46,259 bases of DNA. Source: SVEL01 sp964573715. GTDB taxonomy: Bacteria; Bacillota; Clostridia; Lachnospirales; Lachnospiraceae. Location: the NCBI GenBank assembly GCA_964573715.1, contig CAZNKR010000010.1, positions 1 to 46,259 of the forward strand, written 5' to 3'. This document shows positions 24,060 through 33,041 of this stretch, in pieces (the first letter of the stretch is position 1; each line of letters opens with the position of its first letter). The translations under genes were made by a program, and so were the position numbers. Under the pieces are notes generated by a model. That model was given only the letters and a program-made list of their open reading frames with translations. It made no database searches and was not told where the DNA came from.

Positions 24060-24992
24060 TTATCTAATAATTGTTCCAGCTTTAAGAGACACGCCTTCTT
24101 TTGCCTTTGATAAATTGGTAATTATTGCTGTTCTATCTTTCTTTGAAACAACGAAATTACATGATGCTTGAATCTTTGGTAATGTAGTTATAGGATCAAG
24201 CTTTCCAGAATCAATAAGCTCTTTAGCTTCAAGTACAGTCATATCACCTAATACTTCTTCATCCTCACTACCAGGATTGATTGTAACATTGTCACTAGAA
24301 GATAAAATAAGTAATATAGAAGCATCTACTAAATCAGCAAGCTTTGCTGCAGTATAATCTTTTTCAATAATAGCTGATGCACCCTTTAGTGTTGTTCTTT
24401 GATCAAGTACTGGTATTCCACCTCCACCTGCTGCAATAACAACCTGATTTGCATCAAGAAGTGCATTGATAGCATCTATCTCGTAAATATCAATAGGCAT
24501 TGGAGAAGCAATTACTCTTCTATATCCTTTACCTTCTTCATATACAACATAATTGCCCTTTTTTTCTTCAAGTTCTGCTTCGTCCTTAGTCATATATCTT
24601 CCAATAACCTTAGTTGGATTGTTAAATGCCTTATCAAAAGGATCAACCCTAACCTGTGTAATAAGTGTAGTAACAGGCTTGTATATTCCCCTGCTTAGTA
24701 ACTCACTTCTAAGTGCATTTTGCAAATCATATCCAATATATCCCTGACTCATTGCAGCACATACAGACATAGGAGCAACGGTATACTTTGAATCAAGTCT
24801 GCTAAACTCTGTCATAGCTGTCTGTATCATACCAATCTGTGGACCATTGCTATGTGTAATAACAACTTCATACTTTGCTTCAACTAAATCAGCAATAGCC
24901 TTTGCTGCTATTTTAACTCTTTCTTGTTGCTTAGGAAATGTATCGCTAAATGCGTTACGACCTAATGCTACAACTACTTTATTGTTTGCCAT
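24060..24992 (-). CDS. arcC: Carbamate kinase
   Basis: A 310-residue amino-acid-kinase-fold enzyme. It makes ATP from carbamoyl phosphate and ADP, or the reverse. Recognisable segments are VVVALGRNAF (N-terminus; most members have GGNA, here GRNA), VITHSNGPQIG (about 47-57), VIAAGGGGIPV (about 208-218) and AIIEKDYTAAKLA (about 230-242). The start at MANNK has GAGG 7 bases upstream; a second in-frame ATG lies 6 bases earlier. Arginine deiminase and ornithine carbamoyltransferase genes are absent, so its pathway is unclear from context. It has its own terminator. Confidence 0.93.
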   Translation of the reverse strand: MANNKVVVALGRNAFSDTFPKQQERVKIAAKAIADLVEAKYEVVITHSNGPQIGMIQTAMTEFSRLDSKYTVAPMSVCAAMSQGYIGYDLQNALRSELLSRGIYKPVTTLITQVRVDPFDKAFNNPTKVIGRYMTKDEAELEEKKGNYVVYEEGKGYRRVIASPMPIDIYEIDAINALLDANQVVIAAGGGGIPVLDQRTTLKGASAIIEKDYTAAKLADLVDASILLILSSSDNVTINPGSEDEEVLGDMTVLEAKELIDSGKLDPITTLPKIQASCNFVVSKKDRTAIITNLSKAKEGVSLKAGTIIR

Positions 24993-25134
24993 ATTCATTC
25001 CTCTTTTCTATTTAGTCAAAGCCAGCTAGACTTTGCAATAATACTTATTTTAGTACTAAAAAATTTAATATATTATCAAATTCATATCTAATATAATAAC
25101 AAATTTGGCTACTCATAACAAGAAATAAATGTTA

Positions 25135-26376
25135 TTAGTACCAATTGTTTTCATCATCATCTGAATAAATATCATCAGGAACAGCAATTATTATATCATC
25201 TTTAGATTCCTTCATAGAATTCATTCTATGAAGTCTTCTTTTATTTCTGCGTCTTCTTCGAAGGGCAAGTCTAATTCGCAAATATAAATATAAGATAAGC
25301 AATAGGATAAAAATAACTGCAATTACTCTAAAAATAATATCCACTACTCCAAGCTTAGATTCACTATCCTTATCTTGTGTAGAGGTTGTATTAATAGATG
25401 CATTAACATAAACTGAATCTGCGTCTTCATCCTCTTCAAATTTTTCTTTATTGTTGTTATATATTTCTTCTAAGTTTGTAAAATAATCCCCTGAATCATT
25501 ATCCTTGATATAGTCATACATAGTTGCATGATCTGTATATACATTTGTAGCACTTGATGCATTTAATGAAACAATCATAATCATTCGTCCATTAATATTA
25601 GCGTAAGAAACAAGTGTATTTCCAGCCTCTGTTGTATAACCAGGTTTACCACCGATACAGTCCTCATAATAAAAGTTTTCATATTCTATTATTAATTTAT
25701 TACTGTTTCTCCAATATCTAGTTTCATCCATCTTATTTGTTGAAGGGACCTCGTATCTTACAGTAGAAATCAATTCTCTATAAAACGGTAGATTTTTGTA
25801 TGCATTTCTACTAATCAATGCCATATCGTAAGCACATGTATAATGATTTTCGTCTTGAAGTCCATGTGGGTTAACAAAGTTTGTATTAACACAGCCCAAG
25901 CTAGCTGCTTTATTATTCATCAGTTTTGCAAATTCTGATACTGAACCACTAACATGCTCTGCTAGTCCATTTGCAACATCATTAGCTGAGATTAACATTA
26001 ATCCGTACATACACTGCTCAACACTTAACTTCTCACCTTCTGACGCATAAGCTGAACTAGTTCCTTTTCCTATAGAAAACACCGCATCGTGGGAAAAAGT
26101 CACCATCTCATCCATTTGACATTTTTCCAAAACTAATGTAGCAGTCATTATCTTGGTAATACTGGCAGGATAATATTTTCCATATATATCCTTTTCATAG
26201 ATGCTATAACCAGTAGCCATATCAACGACTAACACTGCATTAGAATTAACCTCTGGCATATCTAAAAGCTGTTGTTCGCCATCATCTGATGTAATAATTG
26301 TTGCTGCAAAACATGTAAATCCACAAAAAAAACAAAGCGTAATCGTAAGCAAAATATTAAATATTTTCTTATGCAT
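25135..26376 (-). CDS. D-alanyl-D-alanine carboxypeptidase (peptidase S11, DacF-like)
   Basis: A 413-residue penicillin-binding protein. A signal peptide (about 1-25, ending CFAAT) precedes the S11 catalytic domain with S72 and K75 in PASITKIMTA, S129-A-N131 in LISAND, and K243 in GGKPGYT. It trims the terminal D-Ala from peptidoglycan stems. Past the catalytic domain a membrane segment (about 348-370) and a very basic tail (ALRRRRRNKRRLHR) give a C-terminal anchor. It starts 25 bases after the CACHE sensor gene and may share its transcript. Confidence 0.94.
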   Translation of the reverse strand: MHKKIFNILLTITLCFFCGFTCFAATIITSDDGEQQLLDMPEVNSNAVLVVDMATGYSIYEKDIYGKYYPASITKIMTATLVLEKCQMDEMVTFSHDAVFSIGKGTSSAYASEGEKLSVEQCMYGLMLISANDVANGLAEHVSGSVSEFAKLMNNKAASLGCVNTNFVNPHGLQDENHYTCAYDMALISRNAYKNLPFYRELISTVRYEVPSTNKMDETRYWRNSNKLIIEYENFYYEDCIGGKPGYTTEAGNTLVSYANINGRMIMIVSLNASSATNVYTDHATMYDYIKDNDSGDYFTNLEEIYNNNKEKFEEDEDADSVYVNASINTTSTQDKDSESKLGVVDIIFRVIAVIFILLLILYLYLRIRLALRRRRRNKRRLHRMNSMKESKDDIIIAVPDDIYSDDDENNWY

Positions 26377-26400
26377 AATGTTTTCCTTTTATTATTTTTC

Positions 26401-27828
26401 TTATTTGTTTTCTATTTCTTTTTGATTTTCTACTTCTTTTTGATTTTCTACTTCTTTTTGATTTTCTACTTCTTTTTGTTTTTCTACTTCTTTTTGTTTT
26501 TCTGCTTCTTTTTGAATTTCAATTTCATTTTCTTTTTCTTCTTTATTGATAGTTTCAATGACACCAAGTATCTTTGTAAGCTTGCCACCAAAGCCTTTAA
26601 TTGCATAAATCTTCATAAGGCATAAAATTGGTTCATTATCATTGTTTATCAATCTAATAGAGAACTTAACAAAAGTATTGTTCTTATCTAAACGAGCAAC
26701 TCTTCTATTAAACTTATTAACATCTTCTTCAAATACATATTTTGTCATTATAAACTTCATATTTTCTTTTGGAAGCTTATATCCAAATATATTTTCCCAC
26801 TTGTCATTACAGTACATTGTATCTTTCTTTATACTATAATCAAAAAATACTGTTTCAAAATTATCAGTAGCAATAAAATATCTTTCCTTATTTATCTGAC
26901 CATTTCTAATATGTGAAGTAATTAAATAAATAAAATATAGGATAAGAATAACAAACAATGCACCAATTTCAAACAGGAAGGTTATTCCATCATCTTGAAT
27001 AAGAGTAACTTGTCCCTCAACAGTTTCTGCTGATACTATAGTTACTACATACCATTTATTGTACGCGGTCTTTGAAAAGCATAGATATTTCTTATGTATT
27101 CCTGAACCATAAGTAACATTACCCACTGTCTTTTGTTTCATACTACTAATTAACTTACTAGCCGCTTTTGTATCATCACTTAATATCTGGGAAATAGACT
27201 CAACCTCATCTAATCCGTTTCCTCTTGTAAGTAATTCACCATTCTGTTTTACTATAAAGGTATTTCCATTTTGTCCAAATGCGCTAAGATCAGTAAATGT
27301 AGAAAACTCATCAAAGGCACAAAATGTAAGCAAAGCACCACAAATATCATCATTTTTATATAATGGAGTTGAAAACACTATACATTTAGGTCTTTCAAAC
27401 TCGTCTGCCATACATGCAAGAGCTGTTTTGCCTTTTATCGCATTATCATAAAAGCTTTTTTCATTATAATCAATTAAGCCTTTATCCTTCAATCCTATAC
27501 CATCTAAACCTACTATATCATAATCACTAAATCCTTCAACAGTAGACTGTGCGTCAAGAACATCATGAATATTTGTAAAATTATTATTGCTATATGTACT
27601 AATATACATAGCTAATGCTTTTAATGTATTAAATCTTTCTGCTATCTTTATATTTACACACTGGGCAGCTTCTTCTACAACATTGTTTAAATATGTGGTA
27701 GTCTGCTCTTTAAGGTTGTCATATGTACTTGTATAATAATCGTAAAACGCTCCAATATTAACCAACAACACACATACGGTTACTATAATGGATGCCGCAT
27801 AACGCTTTAAATCTTTTATTTTTTTCAT
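26401..27828 (-). CDS. CACHE-PAS-like membrane sensor with repetitive charged tail
   Basis: A 475-residue protein. A membrane segment (about 11-30), an extracellular dCACHE-like sensor (about 35-270; YDIVGLDGIGLKDKGLIDY, FSTPLYKNDDICGALLTF), a second membrane segment (about 283-303), a PAS-like region (about 315-430; NFETVFFDYSIKKDTMYCNDKWENIFGY) and a tail from about 435 dominated by EKQKEV/ENQKEV hexapeptides. No GGDEF, histidine kinase or methyl-accepting domain follows, although such sensors normally carry one. GAAGGA precedes the ATG. It lies between the SNF2 gene and the carboxypeptidase gene. The ligand is unknown. Confidence 0.8.
   Translation of the reverse strand: MKKIKDLKRYAASIIVTVCVLLVNIGAFYDYYTSTYDNLKEQTTTYLNNVVEEAAQCVNIKIAERFNTLKALAMYISTYSNNNFTNIHDVLDAQSTVEGFSDYDIVGLDGIGLKDKGLIDYNEKSFYDNAIKGKTALACMADEFERPKCIVFSTPLYKNDDICGALLTFCAFDEFSTFTDLSAFGQNGNTFIVKQNGELLTRGNGLDEVESISQILSDDTKAASKLISSMKQKTVGNVTYGSGIHKKYLCFSKTAYNKWYVVTIVSAETVEGQVTLIQDDGITFLFEIGALFVILILYFIYLITSHIRNGQINKERYFIATDNFETVFFDYSIKKDTMYCNDKWENIFGYKLPKENMKFIMTKYVFEEDVNKFNRRVARLDKNNTFVKFSIRLINNDNEPILCLMKIYAIKGFGGKLTKILGVIETINKEEKENEIEIQKEAEKQKEVEKQKEVENQKEVENQKEVENQKEIENK
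26407..26520. repeat. 18-bp coding tandem repeat
   Basis: About six copies of an 18-bp unit resembling TTTTCTACTTCTTTTTGA (plus strand), encoding the KEVENQ/KEVEKQ tail of the sensor protein. Since 18 is a multiple of three, gain or loss of units would change protein length without a frameshift. Confidence 0.85.
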
Positions 27829-27870
27829 TTTTATTCCTTCACAATATTCATAGAATTACTTTTCCCAAAA

Positions 27871-30800
27871 TTACCCATTAAGTATACTCAACAATTCATC
27901 TTTTGACAAGTTGCTTATTGAAATATTTTCACCTGTAATTATATCTGAACTAAGCTTTTGTTTTGATTTTTGCAATGTTACAATATTTTCTTCAACTGAA
28001 TCTTTTGTAATAAGTTTAAACACTGAAACTACCTTCTCCTGTCCTATTCTATGAGCTCGATCAGTTGCTTGATTTTCAACTGCCACATTCCACCAAGGAT
28101 CATAATGAATGACAATATCTGCACCTGTAAGATTTAAACCAGTTCCACCTGCTTTTAGTGAAATCAAAAATACACTTGTATCATCCTTATTGAATTTACT
28201 AACTAGATTCATTCTATCTTCCTTATAGGTTGAACCTGTCATAATATAAAATGAAATTCCCTCACTGGTTAATCTTTTTGAAATAATATCTAGCATAGAC
28301 GTAAATTGGGAGAACAAAAGTATCTTGTGTCCACCTTCTATTGAATTTTTAACCAAATCCACACAAAGCTCTAATTTTGATGATTCATCCTCATAATTGT
28401 CATAGCACAGTGATGGATCACAACATATTTGTCTAAGTTTTGTAAGCTGTGCCAAAAATCTGATTTTATTAGACGCAAAATCATTTTCTGTTTTTGCAGC
28501 AATCTCTTCTCGTAATTTTACCACATTTGCTGTATATAGCTTATGCTGTTCACCATCCATCTTTGCAAAAAGATTATATTCGAGCTTATCAGGCAATTCT
28601 TTTAGTACCTGTTTTTTATCTCTTCTAAGAATAAATGGAGCTATCATTCTTTGTATTCCCTTTAATGCCTCTACTTGATTTAGCTTTACAATAGGTACTT
28701 CAAATTTCTCTCTAAATTTTCTATTTGTATATAAAAATCCAGGCATTACGTAATCAAATATGCTCCATAATTCGCTTAATCTATTTTCGATAGGCGTACC
28801 TGTAAGAGCAAATCTAGTCTCTGCTTTTAGTTTTTTAACTGCTTTTGCAGAAATAGTAGAAAAATTCTTAATATTTTGTGCTTCATCTAATATTTCAAAT
28901 CTAAAATCTATTTCCTGATATTCTGGAATATCTCTCTTTAACAGTTCATAGGAAGTAATGAAAACATCCGCATCACTATTTTTAAGTATATTAATTCTTT
29001 CACTTTTAGCGCCAACTACTGCTACTGCCTTAAGATTAGGTACAAATCTTAAAATTTCATTTTCCCAATTGTATATTAGGGAGGTAGGTGCTATTACCAC
29101 AGATTTCTTTTTTGTATTTTTGATTAAATACTCATCTGTTAATAGTGCTAGAATCTGAATGGTTTTGCCTAGACCCATATCATCAGCAAGAATCCCTCCA
29201 AAACCACACATATCAAGAGTTTTTAGCCATCTATATCCAAGCTTTTGATAATCTCTAAGTACATCCGTAAACAAATCCGGAACTGGAATTTCACTATCCT
29301 CAACCTGTTTTATAGTTCTTACAAGTGTTTTAAATTCATCATCCTTGCGATATTCTGATACATTTCCAGACAATCTACTATCAATATACAAAGCTCTGTA
29401 TTTTGGGATGAAAATTTTATCATTAATAAGCTCTTCAGCAGTAAAGTCCAAATCATATGCCATTCCTGCTAGCAGCTCTAATCCATTATCGTCTAGCTTA
29501 ACTATAGTTTTATCATTAAGCTTTACATATTTTTTCTTTTCACGATATGAACTTATTAATAACTCTAGTTCACTTCTTTTGTAATCACCTGCATCAATTT
29601 TAAGGTTTAACCAATGGTCATTCACAACCACTCTTGCGCCAATTTTCATTGAATCAACTAATTTTAATGTTTTTAATTCATCAGAAACATAAATATTTCC
29701 ATAATTTGATAATTCTTTAATACCAACACTAAGTAATTCATAAATATTTTTATATCCACCTGTTTTAAGTTCTCCATTAATAATAGTTTCAAAATTAAAT
29801 CTTGATAAGGCGTTTTTAATGGAATACTCTAGGTTATAATCTCTACACACATCATGATTTCGGCATACACCTTTATATAAATCAAAAAATTCATCATTAT
29901 ATGTGGCTTTTATTTTTAAATAAATATCATCATTTGCTTCTCTAAGGTAAAAATCACACTTAAGCTCCCATGGCTTATATTTTTCCAAAAGATTGTCCGG
30001 CATATCTATAGAGGAATATTCTAAAAGTGGTGGAATGACTGCATTACAAAAAGACGGCATATCTTTTTGATTAATGGATAAATTACGTGTATTTTCCTCT
30101 AAGATATTATAGAAAAAAACAGACAGCTTTTTAGACATATCAATATCAAGGCGATGAAGCTTTTTATTAGTAAATAAATATAAAGCTTCATTACCATCTA
30201 TAAAATCAATAATATTATTACACTCTAATCTATATCCGCTATTTCCAACCTCTTTCATAGATAATTCAACCAATGGATTAGAGTATTCTAGCTTATACTC
30301 CTTTTTATCACAAATAATTGATCCAGATTTATCTATTAGTATGTCTATAAATTTATCAAGATTTTCACCAACTAAAATCAATCTAGACTTATCTCTAATC
30401 ATAGATTCATTCATGCCATTTACTGTACAAATCATCTTTTCCATTCTTATGTTATTTATCAAAAAGTCAAGTAAGGAATAAGAATTGGGATGAAATGCAT
30501 CTTTACTATGATAAACACCAAATTTTCTACCATATTCGAAGTATCCTTTTTCTTCAAATAATTTAAAAAACTCAAAAAGATTTTTTAGTTTAAATCTTTT
30601 ATCATCTTTTCCAATGAAAAAGGATACTTCTAGTATATTTTTAACTTTCTTAGCTTCATAAAAAAGCTCTACATCATATATTGCATTTTCAGTGTATTTT
30701 TCAATGCTTCTATTTAAATATGCATTTACTGTTTTTCTTGTTTGTGTACTAGTGTAAATAACCTGTTCACTGGTTTCTCCACGTTTTTGGTATGCATATG

Positions 30801-31065
30801 CTAATGCACCTGCATGAACACAAAACCTGTGTCGATTAAGGAATTCATCACAAGTGCAACTAAAAGAAGCTATATCGTCATTGGATATAGTAAGTCCACA
30901 TGTATATAACCTGTCATTTTCATAAACATCGCCACTAACAGAAATATCACTTTTCCAAAAGCTATTAACCTTATTGACTAAGGCTTTGCCGTTTTTGGCT
31001 AAAGCACTAGCTGTATCTGCATTTTTATTTCCTAATAATTTTATTACACTTTCTTCTATTGCCAT
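27871..31065 (-). CDS. SWIM zinc-finger SNF2-family helicase
   Basis: A 1064-residue protein. A SWIM zinc finger near residues 68-90 (CTCDEFLNRHRFCVHAG, CxC...CxH), a long middle region, then the SNF2 ATPase (about 610-1060). Motif I is ADDMGLGKTIQ (about 635), motif II ILDEAQN (about 735), and motif VI ATDRAHRIGQ (about 1010). These bacterial RapA/HepA-like proteins are DNA-dependent translocases of mostly unknown role. The ribosome site before the ATG is weak. It is probably the first gene of a unit with the CACHE sensor 42 bases downstream. Confidence 0.93.
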   Translation of the reverse strand: MAIEESVIKLLGNKNADTASALAKNGKALVNKVNSFWKSDISVSGDVYENDRLYTCGLTISNDDIASFSCTCDEFLNRHRFCVHAGALAYAYQKRGETSEQVIYTSTQTRKTVNAYLNRSIEKYTENAIYDVELFYEAKKVKNILEVSFFIGKDDKRFKLKNLFEFFKLFEEKGYFEYGRKFGVYHSKDAFHPNSYSLLDFLINNIRMEKMICTVNGMNESMIRDKSRLILVGENLDKFIDILIDKSGSIICDKKEYKLEYSNPLVELSMKEVGNSGYRLECNNIIDFIDGNEALYLFTNKKLHRLDIDMSKKLSVFFYNILEENTRNLSINQKDMPSFCNAVIPPLLEYSSIDMPDNLLEKYKPWELKCDFYLREANDDIYLKIKATYNDEFFDLYKGVCRNHDVCRDYNLEYSIKNALSRFNFETIINGELKTGGYKNIYELLSVGIKELSNYGNIYVSDELKTLKLVDSMKIGARVVVNDHWLNLKIDAGDYKRSELELLISSYREKKKYVKLNDKTIVKLDDNGLELLAGMAYDLDFTAEELINDKIFIPKYRALYIDSRLSGNVSEYRKDDEFKTLVRTIKQVEDSEIPVPDLFTDVLRDYQKLGYRWLKTLDMCGFGGILADDMGLGKTIQILALLTDEYLIKNTKKKSVVIAPTSLIYNWENEILRFVPNLKAVAVVGAKSERINILKNSDADVFITSYELLKRDIPEYQEIDFRFEILDEAQNIKNFSTISAKAVKKLKAETRFALTGTPIENRLSELWSIFDYVMPGFLYTNRKFREKFEVPIVKLNQVEALKGIQRMIAPFILRRDKKQVLKELPDKLEYNLFAKMDGEQHKLYTANVVKLREEIAAKTENDFASNKIRFLAQLTKLRQICCDPSLCYDNYEDESSKLELCVDLVKNSIEGGHKILLFSQFTSMLDIISKRLTSEGISFYIMTGSTYKEDRMNLVSKFNKDDTSVFLISLKAGGTGLNLTGADIVIHYDPWWNVAVENQATDRAHRIGQEKVVSVFKLITKDSVEENIVTLQKSKQKLSSDIITGENISISNLSKDELLSILNG

Positions 31066-31189
31066 ATATTCTTCTGCCCTTTACGTGAAACGCATGTATT
31101 ATATTTATTAATACAGCAATTAATTTCTAATATTTAACAAATCATTTACAATTAAAGCATCTTATAGCATATCATATTTTTATAAATAA

Positions 31190-31681
31190 TTAAAGTAATC
31201 TATTTGCTTTTCTAATTCCAAAAATATTCTTTTTAAGTTCCTCAATCAATATATCTATTTCTTCTTTTGTTGTTTGTTCGCTCATTGTAATTCTAATAGT
31301 GCCTGGAATTACAGAAACTGGTATTCCTATAGCCATTAATACATGGGAATTTTCTTTTGATTTTGCCATACAAGCCGAAGCTCCCGATACATAAATTTCC
31401 TTAGAATCCAGTAAAGAAATAAGTGTTGGACCATCCACACCTTCAAAGCTAAAATTTGCATTATTTGAAAGACGATTTTCATAAGAACCATTAAGTCTAC
31501 TATATGGTATTTCTTTTAAAATTCTATCAATTAAATAATTTCTTAATTCTAGCATTTTGCTATGTGGTGCTCAATTGGAGATGCAATAATATGATTGCCT
31601 TCTTTTCTTTTTGAGATTGCACCCATTTTAACTGCCCAGTTATCCGCCTCACATCCACCAGATTCTTGGAATAGAATTTTT
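31190..31681 (-). pseudogene. Cysteine desulfurase (NifS/IscS-type) remnant
   Basis: Minus strand 31681-31560 reads QESGGCEADNWAVKMGA...GNHIIASPIEHH, matching the N-terminal NifS segment (TSGGTEADN..., NHII...IEHH). It runs into a stop. In another frame, 31555-31190 encodes MLELRNYLIDRILKEIPYSR...GASACMA..., matching the C-terminal third including the catalytic-loop cysteine region (normally SGSACTS). The middle, with the PLP lysine, is missing. The gene is therefore dead. It abuts a truncated flippase gene on the opposite strand, suggesting one deletion or rearrangement affected both. Confidence 0.85.
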
Positions 31682-31688
31682 TTATAAT

Positions 31689-32021
31689 ATGTTTACCGCT
31701 ATAATAAGAATTTTATTTTTAATATTCCTAGTACCTAGCTATGGGATTATGGGATATCTATGGGGTGTATTAGTTTCAGAATTATGTGGAACCATTCTTA
31801 ATGTAAGAAAAGTAAAAAAAATATGCCATCTATCCTACTCCGTAGTGGAGTTTATATTTAAACCAATGCTTCTAACCTTTATATCAATTAGTTTTGCAGT
31901 ATCAGTTAAATATCTTGTAGATGGCATAAATGTATTTCCAAATATATTAACACTAATTATTTGTGCTTTTCTATCTTGTTCAATATTTATTTTGTTTGTT
32001 TTTAATGATTCTAAAAAATAG
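31689..32021 (+). pseudogene. Polysaccharide flippase (SpoVB/MurJ-like) C-terminal fragment
   Basis: A 110-codon open frame. The beginning FTAIIRILFLIFLVPSYGIMGYLWG matches the repeated loop-helix of polysaccharide-biosynthesis/SpoVB-type MOP flippases near their C-terminus, and three membrane segments follow (about residues 5-25, 53-75, 80-104). Full members are 450-550 residues, so about four fifths of the gene is missing. No ribosome site precedes the ATG. It starts within 10 bases of the end of the cysteine desulfurase remnant. Confidence 0.7.
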
Positions 32022-32049
32022 CAAATCCTCTACGACGACCAATTTAAAA

Positions 32050-32955
32050 TTATAAGTCGTAAGGAGTAACCTGATATACGTAATAATTAAGCCAATTTGT
32101 ATATAGTCCGTTAGCATGACCTCTCCAAGTTAGCAGTGGCTTGTTTTGTGGATTATCATCCTTATAGTAATTATATGGAATATCAATATCTAATCCTTTT
32201 TCCAAATCTCTTTTATACTCATCATCAAGAGTATTTCTATCATACTCAGGGTGACCAGACAAAAATATTTGTTTTCCTTCTCCTGCCATAATAATAAAAT
32301 TACCAGCAATTTCAGATTGGGCAATGACTGTAAGCAAAGGATTGGCTTCAACTGCAGCATCATCGCTTCTAGTATATCGTGAATGAGGTGCTAAAAATAC
32401 ATCATCAAAACCTCTGACCAATGGTACTTTTCTATGCAGTACCTTGTGCTCATATATACCGAACAGTTTTTTTGTAAGCATTTCTTTTTTTATACCATAA
32501 TGATAATATAAACCTGCTTGAGCTCCCCAACACAGATGAAGCGTACTAGTAACATGAGTCTTTGACCATTCCATTATTTTAGTTAGTTCATCCCAATAGG
32601 TAACCTCTTCAAATTCAAGTTTTTCCAATGGAGCACCTGTAATAATAAATCCATCGAACTTTTTGTCCTTTATTTCATTAAATCTTGAATAAAATTGATT
32701 CAAGTGACTAGCTGGTGTATTCTTTGAAACATGATTTTCTACGCATACAAATGTTATATCAACCTGTAATGGTGTATTAGAAAGTGATCTTAAGAGTTGA
32801 ATTTCAGTGTCATGCTTTACCGGCATAAGATTAAGAATGGCTATTTTTAATGGTCTAATATCCTGCATAATGGCTCTGTTTTCATCCATTATAAAAATAT
32901 TTTCTTTTTCTATAACTGCCTTTGCAGGCAAATCTCCCTGTACTTTAATTGGCAT
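32050..32955 (-). CDS. metA: Homoserine O-acyltransferase (MetA), probably acetyl-CoA dependent
   Basis: A 301-residue protein starting MPIKVQGDLPAKAVIEKENI. It activates homoserine for methionine synthesis. The catalytic cysteine is C142 in TLHLCWGAQAGL; the catalytic H and E lie in FLSGHPEYD. Residue 111 in GAPLEKLEF is glutamate: published work on this family assigns E111 to acetyl-CoA use and glycine to succinyl-CoA use, so acetyl transfer is predicted. AAGG lies about 8 bases before the ATG at 32955; the frame is also open to a GTG nine bases earlier. It lies 86 bases after ligA in the same direction. Confidence 0.95.
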   Translation of the reverse strand: MPIKVQGDLPAKAVIEKENIFIMDENRAIMQDIRPLKIAILNLMPVKHDTEIQLLRSLSNTPLQVDITFVCVENHVSKNTPASHLNQFYSRFNEIKDKKFDGFIITGAPLEKLEFEEVTYWDELTKIMEWSKTHVTSTLHLCWGAQAGLYYHYGIKKEMLTKKLFGIYEHKVLHRKVPLVRGFDDVFLAPHSRYTRSDDAAVEANPLLTVIAQSEIAGNFIIMAGEGKQIFLSGHPEYDRNTLDDEYKRDLEKGLDIDIPYNYYKDDNPQNKPLLTWRGHANGLYTNWLNYYVYQVTPYDL

Positions 32956-33041
32956 TTCTTTCACCTTCTATCTTTCTATTTAAAAACGTAATCACCATTG
33001 TAACAAATAATTCACTACTTTTCAATGCCAGCCCATTTTTA

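Noticed and set aside
26371..26625. 84-codon plus-strand frame of Phe/Leu repeats
   Set aside because: It is the antisense shadow of the KEVENQ coding repeat and has no independent signals.
32022..32049. Terminator between the flippase remnant and metA
   Set aside because: Only a 5-bp ACGAC/GTCGT match, with no T tract.
32956..33041. SAM riboswitch ahead of metA
   Set aside because: The spacer is only 86 bases and shows no conserved SAM-aptamer core.
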